Source: Candidatus Dormiibacterota bacterium
GTDB taxonomy: Bacteria; Chloroflexota; Dormibacteria; Aeolococcales; Bog-877
Length of the DNA stretch: 20,873 nt
Direction of reading: 5' to 3'
NCBI GenBank assembly: GCA_030038765.1
Contig: JASHRA010000039.1
Location: 1 to 20,873, forward strand
The notes under the pieces were generated by a model that searched no databases, had not been told where the DNA came from, and saw only the letters and a list, made by a program, of their open reading frames with translations. A program made the position numbers and the translations under genes. Every line of letters begins with the position of its first letter. The first letter of the stretch is position 1. Below, piece after piece: positions 1-7,159 of the stretch.

Positions 1-1050
1 GCGGTAGGCCTCGAAGGCGAGCGTCCAGGGCAGGCGGCGGGTGGTGACCGCCTCCCAGTGGCGCCCGAGACGGCGCTCGTCCTCGTCCCGGGGGGACCGC
101 TGCATGCGCTCCACCTCCGCCATCAGGGACCAGTCGGTGAGCGTCAGGTAGGTCTCCAGGTCCTCCAAGGGATTGCCCGGGAGCAGGCGCTCACAGGTCT
201 CGGCGAAGACGGGGCGGAGGTGGAGGTCGATGCGGCGCACGGTGCGGTGGAAGTAGACGTGGTTGTACATGTAGAGGCGGGCGGAGAGGAAGACCTCGAG
301 GGCCGGGGCGCCGTGTTCGTGGAGGACCAGGGCTCCGTCCTTGATGAACATGTAGTGGCGCAGTCGCTCCAGGTCGACCGGGCCCACGGCGACGCCGCAC
401 ATGTAGGCGTCACGGGGGACGTAGTCCATGTTGTCGGTGCTGGCCGGGCCGCAGAGCAGGGGCTTGAGCGCCCGCAGCCAGCCCGGGGGCTCGACGCCCG
501 GCAGCTCCCTCGGGGCCATGACCCAGGCGACCCACTCCGGCCGCACCACCTCGCCCGCCTCGAAGGCCCCGAGGGGCGAGCGGCGGAGGGCGCCGATGAG
601 GTCCGCCAGCGGCCCCAGGGCCAGGGCCCGCCCCAGGTCCTCGTGGTCCAGGCCGTACCTGGAGAGCACCTGGGTGTCGAAGAAGTGCCCGAAGGGCCCG
701 TGGCCGACGTCGTGCAGCAGCCCGGCCACCCGCATCACCTCCACCACGAGGCTGCGAGAGGGAAGGCCGGGAAAGCTCTGGCTGAGGCTGCGATAGAGGT
801 GGTCGGTGAAGCTCCCGCTGAGGTGCATCGCGCCCACGGCGTGCTGGAAGCGAGAGTGCTCGGCGGTGTGGAAGACCCACCAGGCGGACTGGAGCTGGTG
901 GATCCGGCGCTGGCGCTGGAGCCAGGGGTGGTCCAGCAGCTCGGTCTCGGAGCTGGCGCCGTCGCCCAGCTGCTTGGTCACGGTGCAGTACTTGTAGAGC
1001 GGGTCGGCGAGCAGGTTGACCGCCTCGAACACGCGCTCGGGAGCTTGCAC
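1..1050 (-). CDS. HD-domain phosphohydrolase (SamHD1/COG1078-like), 3' end cut by window
   Basis: This is the first 350 codons of a metal-dependent HD phosphohydrolase, with no stop before the window edge. Visible motifs are a histidine in EHSRFQH (H65/H70), the HD pair in LLHDVGHGPFGH (H113-D114, with H117), and DNMDYVPRDAYMCG (D206, D209, R213-D214). The last motif resembles the DxxDYLxRDxYxTG signature of the COG1078 family of dGTPase/SamHD1-like enzymes. Family members hydrolyse (d)NTPs or related phosphoesters, but the substrate here cannot be read from sequence. The start is the GTG at 1050, with GGAGAG four bases upstream. A TAATAT hexamer lies just before it. The gene is divergent from the MFS gene. 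The family call is firm; the exact substrate is open. Confidence 0.85.
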   Translation of the reverse strand, partial: MQAPERVFEAVNLLADPLYKYCTVTKQLGDGASSETELLDHPWLQRQRRIHQLQSAWWVFHTAEHSRFQHAVGAMHLSGSFTDHLYRSLSQSFPGLPSRSLVVEVMRVAGLLHDVGHGPFGHFFDTQVLSRYGLDHEDLGRALALGPLADLIGALRRSPLGAFEAGEVVRPEWVAWVMAPRELPGVEPPGWLRALKPLLCGPASTDNMDYVPRDAYMCGVAVGPVDLERLRHYMFIKDGALVLHEHGAPALEVFLSARLYMYNHVYFHRTVRRIDLHLRPVFAETCERLLPGNPLEDLETYLTLTDWSLMAEVERMQRSPRDEDERRLGRHWEAVTTRRLPWTLAFEAYR

Positions 1051-1058
1051 CTCTCTCC

Positions 1059-1064
1059 ATATTA
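1059..1064 (-). promoter_or_regulatory. Candidate -10 element for the HD phosphohydrolase gene
   Basis: The minus strand reads TAATAT here, fitting the TAnnnT pattern of high-GC bacteria. It ends only 8 bases before the GTG start, so transcription would begin at or next to the start codon (leaderless or nearly so). No convincing -35 is seen in the G/C run upstream. Confidence 0.35.
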
Positions 1065-1144
1065 GGTCCCGCCGCCGCCGCCCCGGGCCCGGCCCGGGCG
1101 CGTCCGGCAGGACCGGGATCCCCGGGACCGGATCGGCCAGATAT

Positions 1145-1162
1145 TTGGTATGGTCAAACCAA
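1145..1162. promoter_or_regulatory. Palindromic candidate MarR operator overlapping a -10-like hexamer
   Basis: Two nested inverted repeats lie here: TTGGT-N8-ACCAA (1145-1162) and TGGT-N3-ACCA (1151-1161). The sequence is AT-rich compared with its surroundings. It overlaps TATGGT (1149-1154), which fits a TAnnnT -10 element for the MFS/MarR operon. The size and position suit a MarR-type operator that blocks RNA polymerase. This is inferred from position; no binding data exist. Confidence 0.5.
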
Positions 1163-1189
1163 GTACCGGTCAGAGACGAGGAGGATCGT

Positions 1190-2935
1190 TTGCCCGCCAG
1201 CAGCACCCCGGCCCAGCGCCGCTCCCAGCGTCCCGTGGGACCCGGCTACAAGTGGATCGCGCTCTCCAACACCACCCTCGGCATCCTCATGGCCACGATC
1301 AACTCCTCGATCGTGCTCATCTCCCTGCCGGACATCTTCCGCGGCATCAAGCTCAACCCCCTGGCGCCGGGCAACACCCCCTACTTCCTCTGGCTGCTGA
1401 TGGGCTACATGGTGGTGACCGCGGTCCTGGTGGTGAGCCTGGGCCGGATCGGGGACATGTACGGCCGGGTGCGCATGTACAACCTGGGCTTCGTCGTCTT
1501 CACGGCCGGGTCGATCCTGCTCTCCCTCTCCTGGATGGAGGGTGGCGCGGCCGCCATCTACCTCATCGTCATGCGCATCGTCCAGGGGATCGGGGGCGCC
1601 ATGCTGTGGGCCAACTCCAGCGCCATCCTCACCGACGCCTTCCCCTCCAACCAGCGCGGCATGGCCCTCGGGACCAACATGGTGGCGGCCATCGCCGGCT
1701 CCTTCATCGGCCTGGTGCTGGGCGGCGTCCTGGGCCCGATCGCCTGGCAGCTGGTCTTCCTGGTCTCGGTCCCGGTCGGGCTCTTCGGGACCATCTGGGC
1801 CTACGTCATGCTCCGCGACACCGGCCTCAGGCGCCCGGCGCAGCTGGACTGGTGGGGCAACCTCACCTTCGCCGTGGGCCTGATCGCGCTCCTGGTCGGG
1901 ATCACCTACGGCATCCTCCCCTACGGCAGCCAGAGCATGGGCTGGGGCAATCCCCTGGTCCTGCTGGCCCTCTTCGGCGGCATCGCCGTGCTCGGGCTCT
2001 TCGCCTACGTCGAGACCAAGGTGGAGGCGCCCATGTTCAACATCCGCCTCTTCCGCATCCGCGCCTTCACCGCCGGCAACCTGGCGGCGCTCCTGGCGGC
2101 GCTGGCCCGGGGGGGCCTGATGTTCATCATGATCATCTGGCTCCAGGGCATCTGGCTCCCCCAGCACGGCTTCAGCTTCGCCGAGACGCCGCTCTGGGCG
2201 GGCATCTACATGCTCCCCCTGACCTTCGGCTTCCTCGTCGCCGGTCCCCTGGCCGGCATCCTCTCGGACCGCTACGGCGCCCGCAGCTTCGCCACCGCCG
2301 GCGTCGCCGTCTCGGCCATCACCTTCATCCTCTTCCAGCTCCTGCCCGCCAACTTCAGCTACGGCTGGTTCGCCCTCCTGCTGGCCGTCTACGGCCTCTC
2401 CAGCGGGCTCTTCGCGTCGCCCAACCAGGCGGCCATCATGAACAGCCTCCCGCCGCACCAGCGCGGGGCCGGGGCCGGCATGTCGGCGACATTCCAGAAC
2501 TCGGCCCAGGTACTCTCCATCGGCATCTTCTTCACCCTCATCATCGTCGGCCTCTCCTCCAGCCTCCCCCACACCCTCTACCACGGGCTGCTCGCCGAGG
2601 GGGTGCCGTCGAGCGCGGCGACCCGGATCGCCCACCTCCCGGCCGTGGGCAGCCTCTTCGCCTCCTTCCTCGGCTTCAACCCCATCGGGACCCTGCTCGG
2701 GTCCTCCATCACCCACCTCAGCGCCGCCCAGCAGGCCTACCTCACCGGCCGCTCCTTCTTCCCCCACCTGATCTCAGGCCCCTTCCTGCGCGGCCTCCAC
2801 ACCGCCTTCGACTTCGCCTTCGCCGCCTGCGCCCTGGCCACCCTCGCCAGCGCGCTCCGGGGCGGCCGCTACGTCCACCAGGAGTCCCCCGCGGTGGCGC
2901 CGGTGGGGGCGGGCGCCAGGGCCTCGGCCAAGTGA
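1190..2935 (+). CDS. MFS transporter, DHA2 (EmrB/QacA-like) family
   Basis: This is a 581-residue integral membrane protein predicted to have about 14 membrane segments, the usual architecture of DHA2 proton-driven multidrug exporters. Motif A reads GRIGDMYGRVR (residues 85-95). A motif C-like, glycine-rich segment follows RIVQGIGGAML (129-138). In TM1 the position usually held by an acidic residue in DxxIVNVALP-type motifs appears as N38 (ATINSSIVLISLP). The start chosen is TTG at 1190, because GAGGAGG lies 5 bases upstream; the frame stays open further upstream, but without a ribosome site and with low-complexity translation. The stop overlaps the start of the MarR gene, so this is a regulator/exporter operon, probably repressed by that MarR until a drug or aromatic compound binds. 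Substrate unknown. Confidence 0.9.
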   Translation: MPASSTPAQRRSQRPVGPGYKWIALSNTTLGILMATINSSIVLISLPDIFRGIKLNPLAPGNTPYFLWLLMGYMVVTAVLVVSLGRIGDMYGRVRMYNLGFVVFTAGSILLSLSWMEGGAAAIYLIVMRIVQGIGGAMLWANSSAILTDAFPSNQRGMALGTNMVAAIAGSFIGLVLGGVLGPIAWQLVFLVSVPVGLFGTIWAYVMLRDTGLRRPAQLDWWGNLTFAVGLIALLVGITYGILPYGSQSMGWGNPLVLLALFGGIAVLGLFAYVETKVEAPMFNIRLFRIRAFTAGNLAALLAALARGGLMFIMIIWLQGIWLPQHGFSFAETPLWAGIYMLPLTFGFLVAGPLAGILSDRYGARSFATAGVAVSAITFILFQLLPANFSYGWFALLLAVYGLSSGLFASPNQAAIMNSLPPHQRGAGAGMSATFQNSAQVLSIGIFFTLIIVGLSSSLPHTLYHGLLAEGVPSSAATRIAHLPAVGSLFASFLGFNPIGTLLGSSITHLSAAQQAYLTGRSFFPHLISGPFLRGLHTAFDFAFAACALATLASALRGGRYVHQESPAVAPVGAGARASAK

Positions 2936-3426
2936 GCGAGGTCTTCCCCGACCTGGAGAGCGCGGCCGGCAAGCTGGAGGAGGCGCTCCACTCCATCGTG
3001 CGCTGGAGCAACAGCCGCGAGGTGACGCTGGAGACCATGCGGCGAGCCCGCTGCAGCCTGCCCCTGTCCGCCATCAGCCTGCTCTTCCGGATCTCCGCCT
3101 CGGGCCCAGTCCGGCCCTCGCAGCTGGCCTGCTACTACGGGGTGGACAACTCCACCATCACGCCCAAGCTGCAGCGCCTGGAGCGGGACGGCCTCCTCGC
3201 CCGCCAGCCCGACCCGCTGGACCGGCGCGCCTTCATGGTCCACGTCACGCCCGCCGGCGAGCGGCTCTGCCGGCGGGTCCGGGCGGCCCGCCGGGCCATC
3301 CTGGAGGTGATGCTGGAGGGCCAGCCGGAGGCGGAGCAGGCCCGGGTGGCGGCCACCGCAGCGCAGCTGGCCGGCTGGCTGGAGGCCAAATCGGCGGCCG
3401 CCCCCGAGGCGGTGGCCGCTCTCTAG
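2932..3426 (+). CDS. MarR-family transcriptional regulator
   Basis: This is a 164-residue winged helix-turn-helix protein. The DNA-binding core spans roughly residues 55-108: SGPVRPSQLACYYGVDNSTI, then TPKLQRLERDGLLARQPDPL and DRRAFMVHVTPAGERL. The S-T-x-x-x-L-x-R-L-E-x-x-G-L recognition helix and the DP-x-D-R-R wing are the MarR hallmark. The start is GTG at 2932, which overlaps the MFS stop as GTGA, so translation is probably coupled. There is no strong ribosome site of its own. It most likely represses its own operon through the palindrome at 1145-1162. The ligand is unknown. A C-terminal helix (about 115-155) would complete the dimerisation domain. Confidence 0.9.
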   Translation: MSEVFPDLESAAGKLEEALHSIVRWSNSREVTLETMRRARCSLPLSAISLLFRISASGPVRPSQLACYYGVDNSTITPKLQRLERDGLLARQPDPLDRRAFMVHVTPAGERLCRRVRAARRAILEVMLEGQPEAEQARVAATAAQLAGWLEAKSAAAPEAVAAL

Positions 3427-3676
3427 CCACCGCCTGGCGGACGCCCCCTCCCCGGAGCCGGGGCGCAGCCGCGCCGCGGCCGCCCCAGGCGGTGACGAAC
3501 CTGTGCAAACCGCGTTGCGGCACTGGTTTAGGCGGAACAATCATCGTGTCCTCGAGCGCGCTCCCGGGGACGCGTCGTGGCCCGCGGCGCGTCCTCTGCG
3601 TGTAACGATTCACGAACGTTGGCGCGCCCGAGATTGACGGAAGTGCGGTCGGGCAGACGACGGGCACGGATCGTGG

Positions 3677-3682
3677 TAGGGT
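3677..3682 (+). promoter_or_regulatory. Candidate -10 element (TAGGGT) for the GH26-like gene
   Basis: TAGGGT fits the TAnnnT -10 pattern common in high-GC Gram-positive-type genomes. No canonical -35 is seen 16-18 bases upstream. If used, it gives a leader of roughly 200 nucleotides containing two perfect hairpins. Confidence 0.3.
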
Positions 3683-3736
3683 GACGCGCGAGGGAGTTGA
3701 CGGGAGCGGGAGACCCCGTCAGCAGCGATCACGGCC

Positions 3737-3757
3737 CTGAGCACGGCGAGTGCTCAG
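3737..3757 (+). promoter_or_regulatory. Perfect stem-loop in the GH26-like gene leader
   Basis: CTGAGCAC and GTGCTCAG form an 8-bp perfect stem around the loop GGCGA. It is followed by CGACCCGACGAAGGGAGA and then a second hairpin. There is no T run, so it looks like a structured leader rather than a terminator. No known riboswitch class could be matched with confidence. Confidence 0.4.
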
Positions 3758-3889
3758 CTCGACCCGACGAAGGGAGATACCGTCTGAACTTTCGCGCCAG
3801 TTGCATCGTCGTGCGAGCGGGAGAAGCGCTCCCGACAGAGCGAAGCCGCGGCCGCTCCGCGCAGGCGATGACTGGGCTGGAGGCTGACC

Positions 3890-4957
3890 TTGCGTAGAGT
3901 TACCCTCCTCCGCCGACCGCGGACGCCACACCGGCTCATCGCCAGCAGGCTGCGCTGGTTCACGTCAGCCGCAGTGCTTCTGGCGGTCGCGCCCGTGCTG
4001 GGCGCGCTGGCCATGACCGGTGCCGTGCTTCCCCTCCGTGTGCTACCCGGGGCCATCGGCAGCGGCAACGCCAGCAGCAACGCCACCGCGCTCCGTCTGG
4101 GACCGACGTCGCATGCCTCCGCGAGCGCGAGCTCACGCGGGACGGGCGCGCCGTCCACTCCCCGTCCCCGCTCCTCCACTCCCGGGGTCACGCAGTACGT
4201 GGCACCGGCGGCGGTGAGCATCCCCAGCTGCGCCCAGGTGGGTCTCTTCGTGCCCAACGAGAACCAGTCCAGCGTGGACTCTCTGGCCAGCACGCTCGGC
4301 GTCACCGCGAGCGTCATGACGGTCTACGCCACCGACAACTACACCGCGTTCACACCGCCCAGCACATCCATGCAGCTGCTCCTGGGGGTCGGTGAGGTGA
4401 CGCCGGCCGAGGCGACCAAGATCGGAGACACCCTGGTGTCGACCGGCCACGCCAACACCATCATCCGCATCATGTGGGAGATGAACGGCAACTGGATGCA
4501 GTGGGGCGTGCAGAACCTCTCCGCGGCGCAGTACATCTCCATCTACCGAGCCGCGGAGCAGGCCTTCGCCGCCGTGCCCGGCAACCAGTTCCAGTTCGTC
4601 TGGAACATCAACGCCGGGACCGCGGAGCCGGGCCGGACCGAGTTCGACACCTACCCCGGCAACGCCTACGTTTCGCAGGTGGGCATCGACTTCTACGACT
4701 ACCACGACGACTCCGTGGTGCCGCCGATCATCGCCTTCGCGGCGGCCAACGGCAAGCCCGTGTCCTTCGACGAGTGGGGCCTCAACGGCAGCGACGATCC
4801 GGCCTTCATCGACTACGTTGCCAGCGTCGTGAACGACCCCTCGAACCACGTCGTCCTCCAGGCGTACTTCTCGTTCGCCGGCAACATCAACTCGGTGATC
4901 ACGGACTTCCCAAGCTCTCTCGCCGAGTACAGGAAGGACTTCGACGGCGCCTGCTGA
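3890..4957 (+). CDS. Secreted or membrane-anchored glycoside hydrolase, GH26-like
   Basis: This is a 355-residue protein. An arginine-rich N terminus and hydrophobic segment (about 22-48) form a signal anchor or signal peptide. A Ser/Thr/Ala/Pro-rich linker follows (about 55-105), then a catalytic domain (about 110-355). The domain carries RIMWEMNGNWMQWG (193-206), which matches the R-x-x-H/W-E-M-N-G signature with E197 as likely acid/base. SFDEWGL (292-298) supplies E295 as likely nucleophile. This pair, about 100 residues apart on a TIM barrel, is typical of clan GH-A, and the first motif points to GH26 (beta-mannanase and relatives). The start is TTG at 3890, with GGAGG six bases upstream. 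It stands alone between a long structured leader and a strong terminator. Polysaccharide target unknown; it could act on plant, fungal or self-made polymer. Confidence 0.75.
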   Translation: MRRVTLLRRPRTPHRLIASRLRWFTSAAVLLAVAPVLGALAMTGAVLPLRVLPGAIGSGNASSNATALRLGPTSHASASASSRGTGAPSTPRPRSSTPGVTQYVAPAAVSIPSCAQVGLFVPNENQSSVDSLASTLGVTASVMTVYATDNYTAFTPPSTSMQLLLGVGEVTPAEATKIGDTLVSTGHANTIIRIMWEMNGNWMQWGVQNLSAAQYISIYRAAEQAFAAVPGNQFQFVWNINAGTAEPGRTEFDTYPGNAYVSQVGIDFYDYHDDSVVPPIIAFAAANGKPVSFDEWGLNGSDDPAFIDYVASVVNDPSNHVVLQAYFSFAGNINSVITDFPSSLAEYRKDFDGAC

Positions 4958-4967
4958 GTAACCATCC

Positions 4968-5017
4968 CGTGCGGCGCCACCGTCGCCAGAACTCGTTCCA
5001 CCTGGTGGCGCCGCACG
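4968..5017. terminator. Strong hairpin terminator after the GH26-like gene
   Basis: A 14-bp perfect inverted repeat (4968-4981 with 5004-5017, core GTGCGGCGCCACC/GGTGGCGCCGCAC) surrounds a 22-base loop and begins 11 bases after the stop codon. TTCC follows, with no long T run. It lies between convergent genes, so it may work in both directions. Confidence 0.65.
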
Positions 5018-5158
5018 TTCCGCAGCCCGAGCTCGTCGCCGCCGCGTGAGGCGAGCCGCCGCCCCAAGAGACGGTCCCCCGCCCCGCCGGTCTACGGCGC
5101 AATGAGGACGAGGCCCTTGTGAGTCGCTACCGCCGACAGATCTCGGAGGCGGGGCAGG

Positions 5159-6016
5159 CTAGGCGGGGCGGGAGAACTGGCGGATGGCCGCGGTGAGCAT
5201 CAGGGCTGCGGCCACGCCCACCAGCAGGAGCTCCACCGCCACGGGCAGCTCCCAGCTCCCCCAGCTGACCCCGGGGTCGAAGGTCGCGCGAACGGAGGGC
5301 GGCAGGGCGATGAAGCTGAAAACCGCCTTGCGCAGTGGGTCAACGGCGTAGGAGAGGGGGTCGATCTTGCTGAGCACGCCGAGCCAGACGGGCAGCCGGG
5401 TCACCGGGAAGACGGCGCCGGAGAGGAAGAACATGGGCAGGACGAAGAGCTGGGTCACGACCTGGAAGGACTGCACGTCGGAGATCCGCGCCGCCAGCAT
5501 GACGCCGAAGGCGGTGAGGGCGAACGCCGTGAGCCCCATCTCCGCCAGCAGCACCAGCATCAGCACCGGCCGGTAGGGGACCCCCACCAGGCCGGCCAGG
5601 GCCAGCATGATGGCGCCCTGGATGGTTGCCACCGATGCGCCGCCCAGGCACTTGCCGAGGACCAACGTCCAGCGGTGCACGGGCGCCACCAGCATCTCCC
5701 GGAGGAAGCCGAACTCGCGGTCCCAGACGATGGAGATGGCGGAGAAGATGGAGGTGAAGAGAACCGTCATCCCCAGCACCCCGGGGAACATGAAGGTCCG
5801 GAAATCGAAGTTCCCGCTCGTGTGGATGATGGTCGAGAGCCCGGTGCCGAGGACGAAGAGGAAGAGCACGGGCTGGGCCAGGGACGTGACGATGCGCATG
5901 CGGTTGCGCCCGAACCGGATCAGCTCGCGCTTCCAGACCACCCAGAGCGCGCGCAGGTCGTCGCTGAGACGACCGCCGGCGATGCGGACCTGGGGGACCT
6001 CGACGGCCGCGGCCAC
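5159..6016 (-). CDS. ABC-2 type transporter permease (DrrB-like)
   Basis: This is a 285-residue membrane protein of the ABC-2 family. A cytoplasmic N terminus leads to the amphipathic segment VVWKRELIRFGRNRMR, then about six membrane segments. Family landmarks are FMFPGVLGMTVLF and the EAA-like DREFGFLREMLVAPV loop. A late segment, FFLSGAVFPVTRLP, precedes LSYAVDPLR, which is also typical. It starts with GTG two bases after the stop of the ATPase gene, so the pair is co-transcribed and coupled. With the ATPase it should form a (2+2) exporter for a lipid, antibiotic or polymer. The substrate is not evident, since no biosynthetic genes are adjacent. Confidence 0.88.
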   Translation of the reverse strand: MAAAVEVPQVRIAGGRLSDDLRALWVVWKRELIRFGRNRMRIVTSLAQPVLFLFVLGTGLSTIIHTSGNFDFRTFMFPGVLGMTVLFTSIFSAISIVWDREFGFLREMLVAPVHRWTLVLGKCLGGASVATIQGAIMLALAGLVGVPYRPVLMLVLLAEMGLTAFALTAFGVMLAARISDVQSFQVVTQLFVLPMFFLSGAVFPVTRLPVWLGVLSKIDPLSYAVDPLRKAVFSFIALPPSVRATFDPGVSWGSWELPVAVELLLVGVAAALMLTAAIRQFSRPA

Positions 6017-6018
6017 GG

Positions 6019-7047
6019 CTACCTGCGGCCCCGGGAGCGGATCCAGGGGTTGGCGCGCAGACGGTCGCCACCGCTCGCCTCAGCGTCGCGGATGGTGCGC
6101 CCGGTGTGGCTCATGAAGACGTCGTCCAGCGTCGGCCGCGCCACCCTCACCGAGCGGATGCGCACGCCCAGCTCGGCGAACAGGCGGGGCACGAACTCCT
6201 CCCCGCCGGGGACGTGGAACGTGACCGCGCCCTCGTGCATGCTGGCCGCGACCTGGAAGCGCTGCCCCAGCTCCGAGATGGCCCGGGGGTCGTCGTCGGT
6301 GTGGAGCTCCACCCGGTCCTCCCCCATGGCGCCCTTGAGCGCCTCGGGCGTGTCCTCGGCCACCAGGATCCCGTTGTCCATGATGGCGATGCGGTCGCAG
6401 TACTCGGCCTCGTCCATGTAGTGGGTGGTGAGGAAGATGGTCACCTGCTCGCGGCGCTTGAGCTCGGAGATGTAGCCCCAGATGTGGGAGCGGGTCTGGG
6501 GATCCAGGCCCACGGTGGGCTCATCGAGGAAGAGCACGCGCGGCGAGTGGAGCAGGCCGCGGGCGATCTCCAGGCGCCGCTTCATGCCACCGGAGAAGGT
6601 CTGCACCAGGCTCCGCCTCCGCTCCCAGAGGTCGACCATCTCCAGCACCTGCTGCATGCGCCCCGGTACCAGCGAGGAGGGGACGCCGTAGAGCTCGGCG
6701 TGGAAGCGCAGGTTCTCCTCCGCCGTGAGGTACTCGTCGAGGGTCGTCTCCTGGAAGACGAGCCCGATCTGCTGCCGCACGCGGGCCTGCTCGCTGACCA
6801 CGTCGAAGCCGGCCACCCGGGCCCGTCCCGCACTGGGGTTGACCAGCGTGCAGAGCATGGAGATGGTGGTCGACTTGCCGGCCCCGTTGGGGCCGAGGAA
6901 GCCGAAGATCTCGCCGGTCCGAACGCTGAAGCTGACCCCCCGCACGGCCTCGATCTGCTTGTAGGTCTTGCGCAGGTCGGTGGCCTCGACCGCCACCTCG
7001 GTGGCGGCCTCCTCACCGGGCCGGACGCGGGCCTGAAGCTGGGTCAC
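6019..7047 (-). CDS. ABC transporter ATP-binding protein (DrrA-like)
   Basis: This is a 342-residue ATPase with Walker A GPNGAGKST (52-60), the signature FSGGMKRRLE (151-160), Walker B VLFLDEP (171-177) and the switch histidine in TTHYMDEAE (H209). The C-terminal extension with RPTLDDVFMSHTGR is characteristic of the DrrA/daunorubicin-resistance subfamily. The GTG at 7047 sits directly on a GGGAG, which is too close for an ideal ribosome site. An in-frame GTG at 6996, with GAGGAGG about 11 bases upstream, would still leave the whole ATPase domain intact and may be the true start. It is the first gene of a two-gene export operon. Confidence 0.9.
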   Translation of the reverse strand: MTQLQARVRPGEEAATEVAVEATDLRKTYKQIEAVRGVSFSVRTGEIFGFLGPNGAGKSTTISMLCTLVNPSAGRARVAGFDVVSEQARVRQQIGLVFQETTLDEYLTAEENLRFHAELYGVPSSLVPGRMQQVLEMVDLWERRRSLVQTFSGGMKRRLEIARGLLHSPRVLFLDEPTVGLDPQTRSHIWGYISELKRREQVTIFLTTHYMDEAEYCDRIAIMDNGILVAEDTPEALKGAMGEDRVELHTDDDPRAISELGQRFQVAASMHEGAVTFHVPGGEEFVPRLFAELGVRIRSVRVARPTLDDVFMSHTGRTIRDAEASGGDRLRANPWIRSRGRR

Positions 7048-7131
7048 CTCCCAAGCTTGCCACAGCCGGCAGCCTCCGCCCCCGAACGGACGCCGCCGGG
7101 CTCGGGCGTCGAGCCGGAAGCTGGGGCAACC

Positions 7132-7153
7132 AAGGCGCCGGCCTCAGCGCCTT
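7132..7153 (-). terminator. Candidate terminator hairpin after the S53 peptidase gene
   Basis: AAGGCGC (7132-7138) and GCGCCTT (7147-7153) form a perfect 7-bp stem with an 8-base loop, starting 6 bases past the TAG of the peptidase gene. On the minus strand GGTTG follows; there is no proper T run. It separates the peptidase operon from the ABC exporter operon. Confidence 0.4.
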
Positions 7154-7159
7154 CCCGGC

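Larger units (their letters stand above)
3427..3889. other. 463-base non-coding stretch holding the leader of the GH26-like gene
   Basis: No convincing gene is seen. In order it holds: a GC hairpin after the MarR stop (CCCCGG-AG-CCGGGG, 3450-3463, no T run); an imperfect nested hairpin bounded by AAACC/GGTTT (3507-3529) with CCGC-GTT-GCGG inside; a TAGGGT -10-like hexamer (3677-3682); a perfect 8-bp hairpin (3737-3757); and a 6-bp hairpin (CGGGAG-AAGCG-CTCCCG, 3818-3834). The start codon of the next gene follows about 200 bases after the predicted transcription start. A small ORF at 3697-3897 has no family resemblance and no ribosome site. Confidence 0.5.

Noticed and set aside
58..1065. Long plus-strand open frame opposite the HD gene
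   Set aside because: It is rich in Gly, Ala, Val, Glu and His without any family motif, and lies antisense to a protein with a full HD signature. Such shadows are expected in very GC-rich DNA.
1071..1140. G/C-rich palindromic run (CCCGGGCCCGGCCCGGG and neighbours) as a terminator or binding site
   Set aside because: It lies between divergent starts, where a terminator is not expected, and such self-complementary G/C runs arise easily at this base composition.
1154..2767. 537-codon minus-strand open frame across the MFS gene
   Set aside because: The translation is Glu/Gly/His/Asp-rich and repetitive in character, with no domain. The MFS frame on the opposite strand has clear membrane segments and motif A.
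1150..2931. Plus-strand extension upstream of the MarR gene in the same frame
   Set aside because: It is an out-of-frame reading of the MFS gene (Arg/Pro/Gly/His-rich). The MarR domain begins only after the GTG at 2932.
3677..3889. c-di-AMP (ydaO-type) riboswitch in the leader
   Set aside because: Fragments such as GGGAGCGGGAGACC and GACCCGACGAAGGGAGA recall the consensus, but the required GGGGUGAAUC and CAGCUAACCUCG segments are not found in order. Not called without a covariance-model search.
3697..3897. 66-codon plus-strand ORF in the GH26-like leader
   Set aside because: No ribosome site, no recognisable sequence, and it runs through both leader hairpins and into the TTG start of the real gene.
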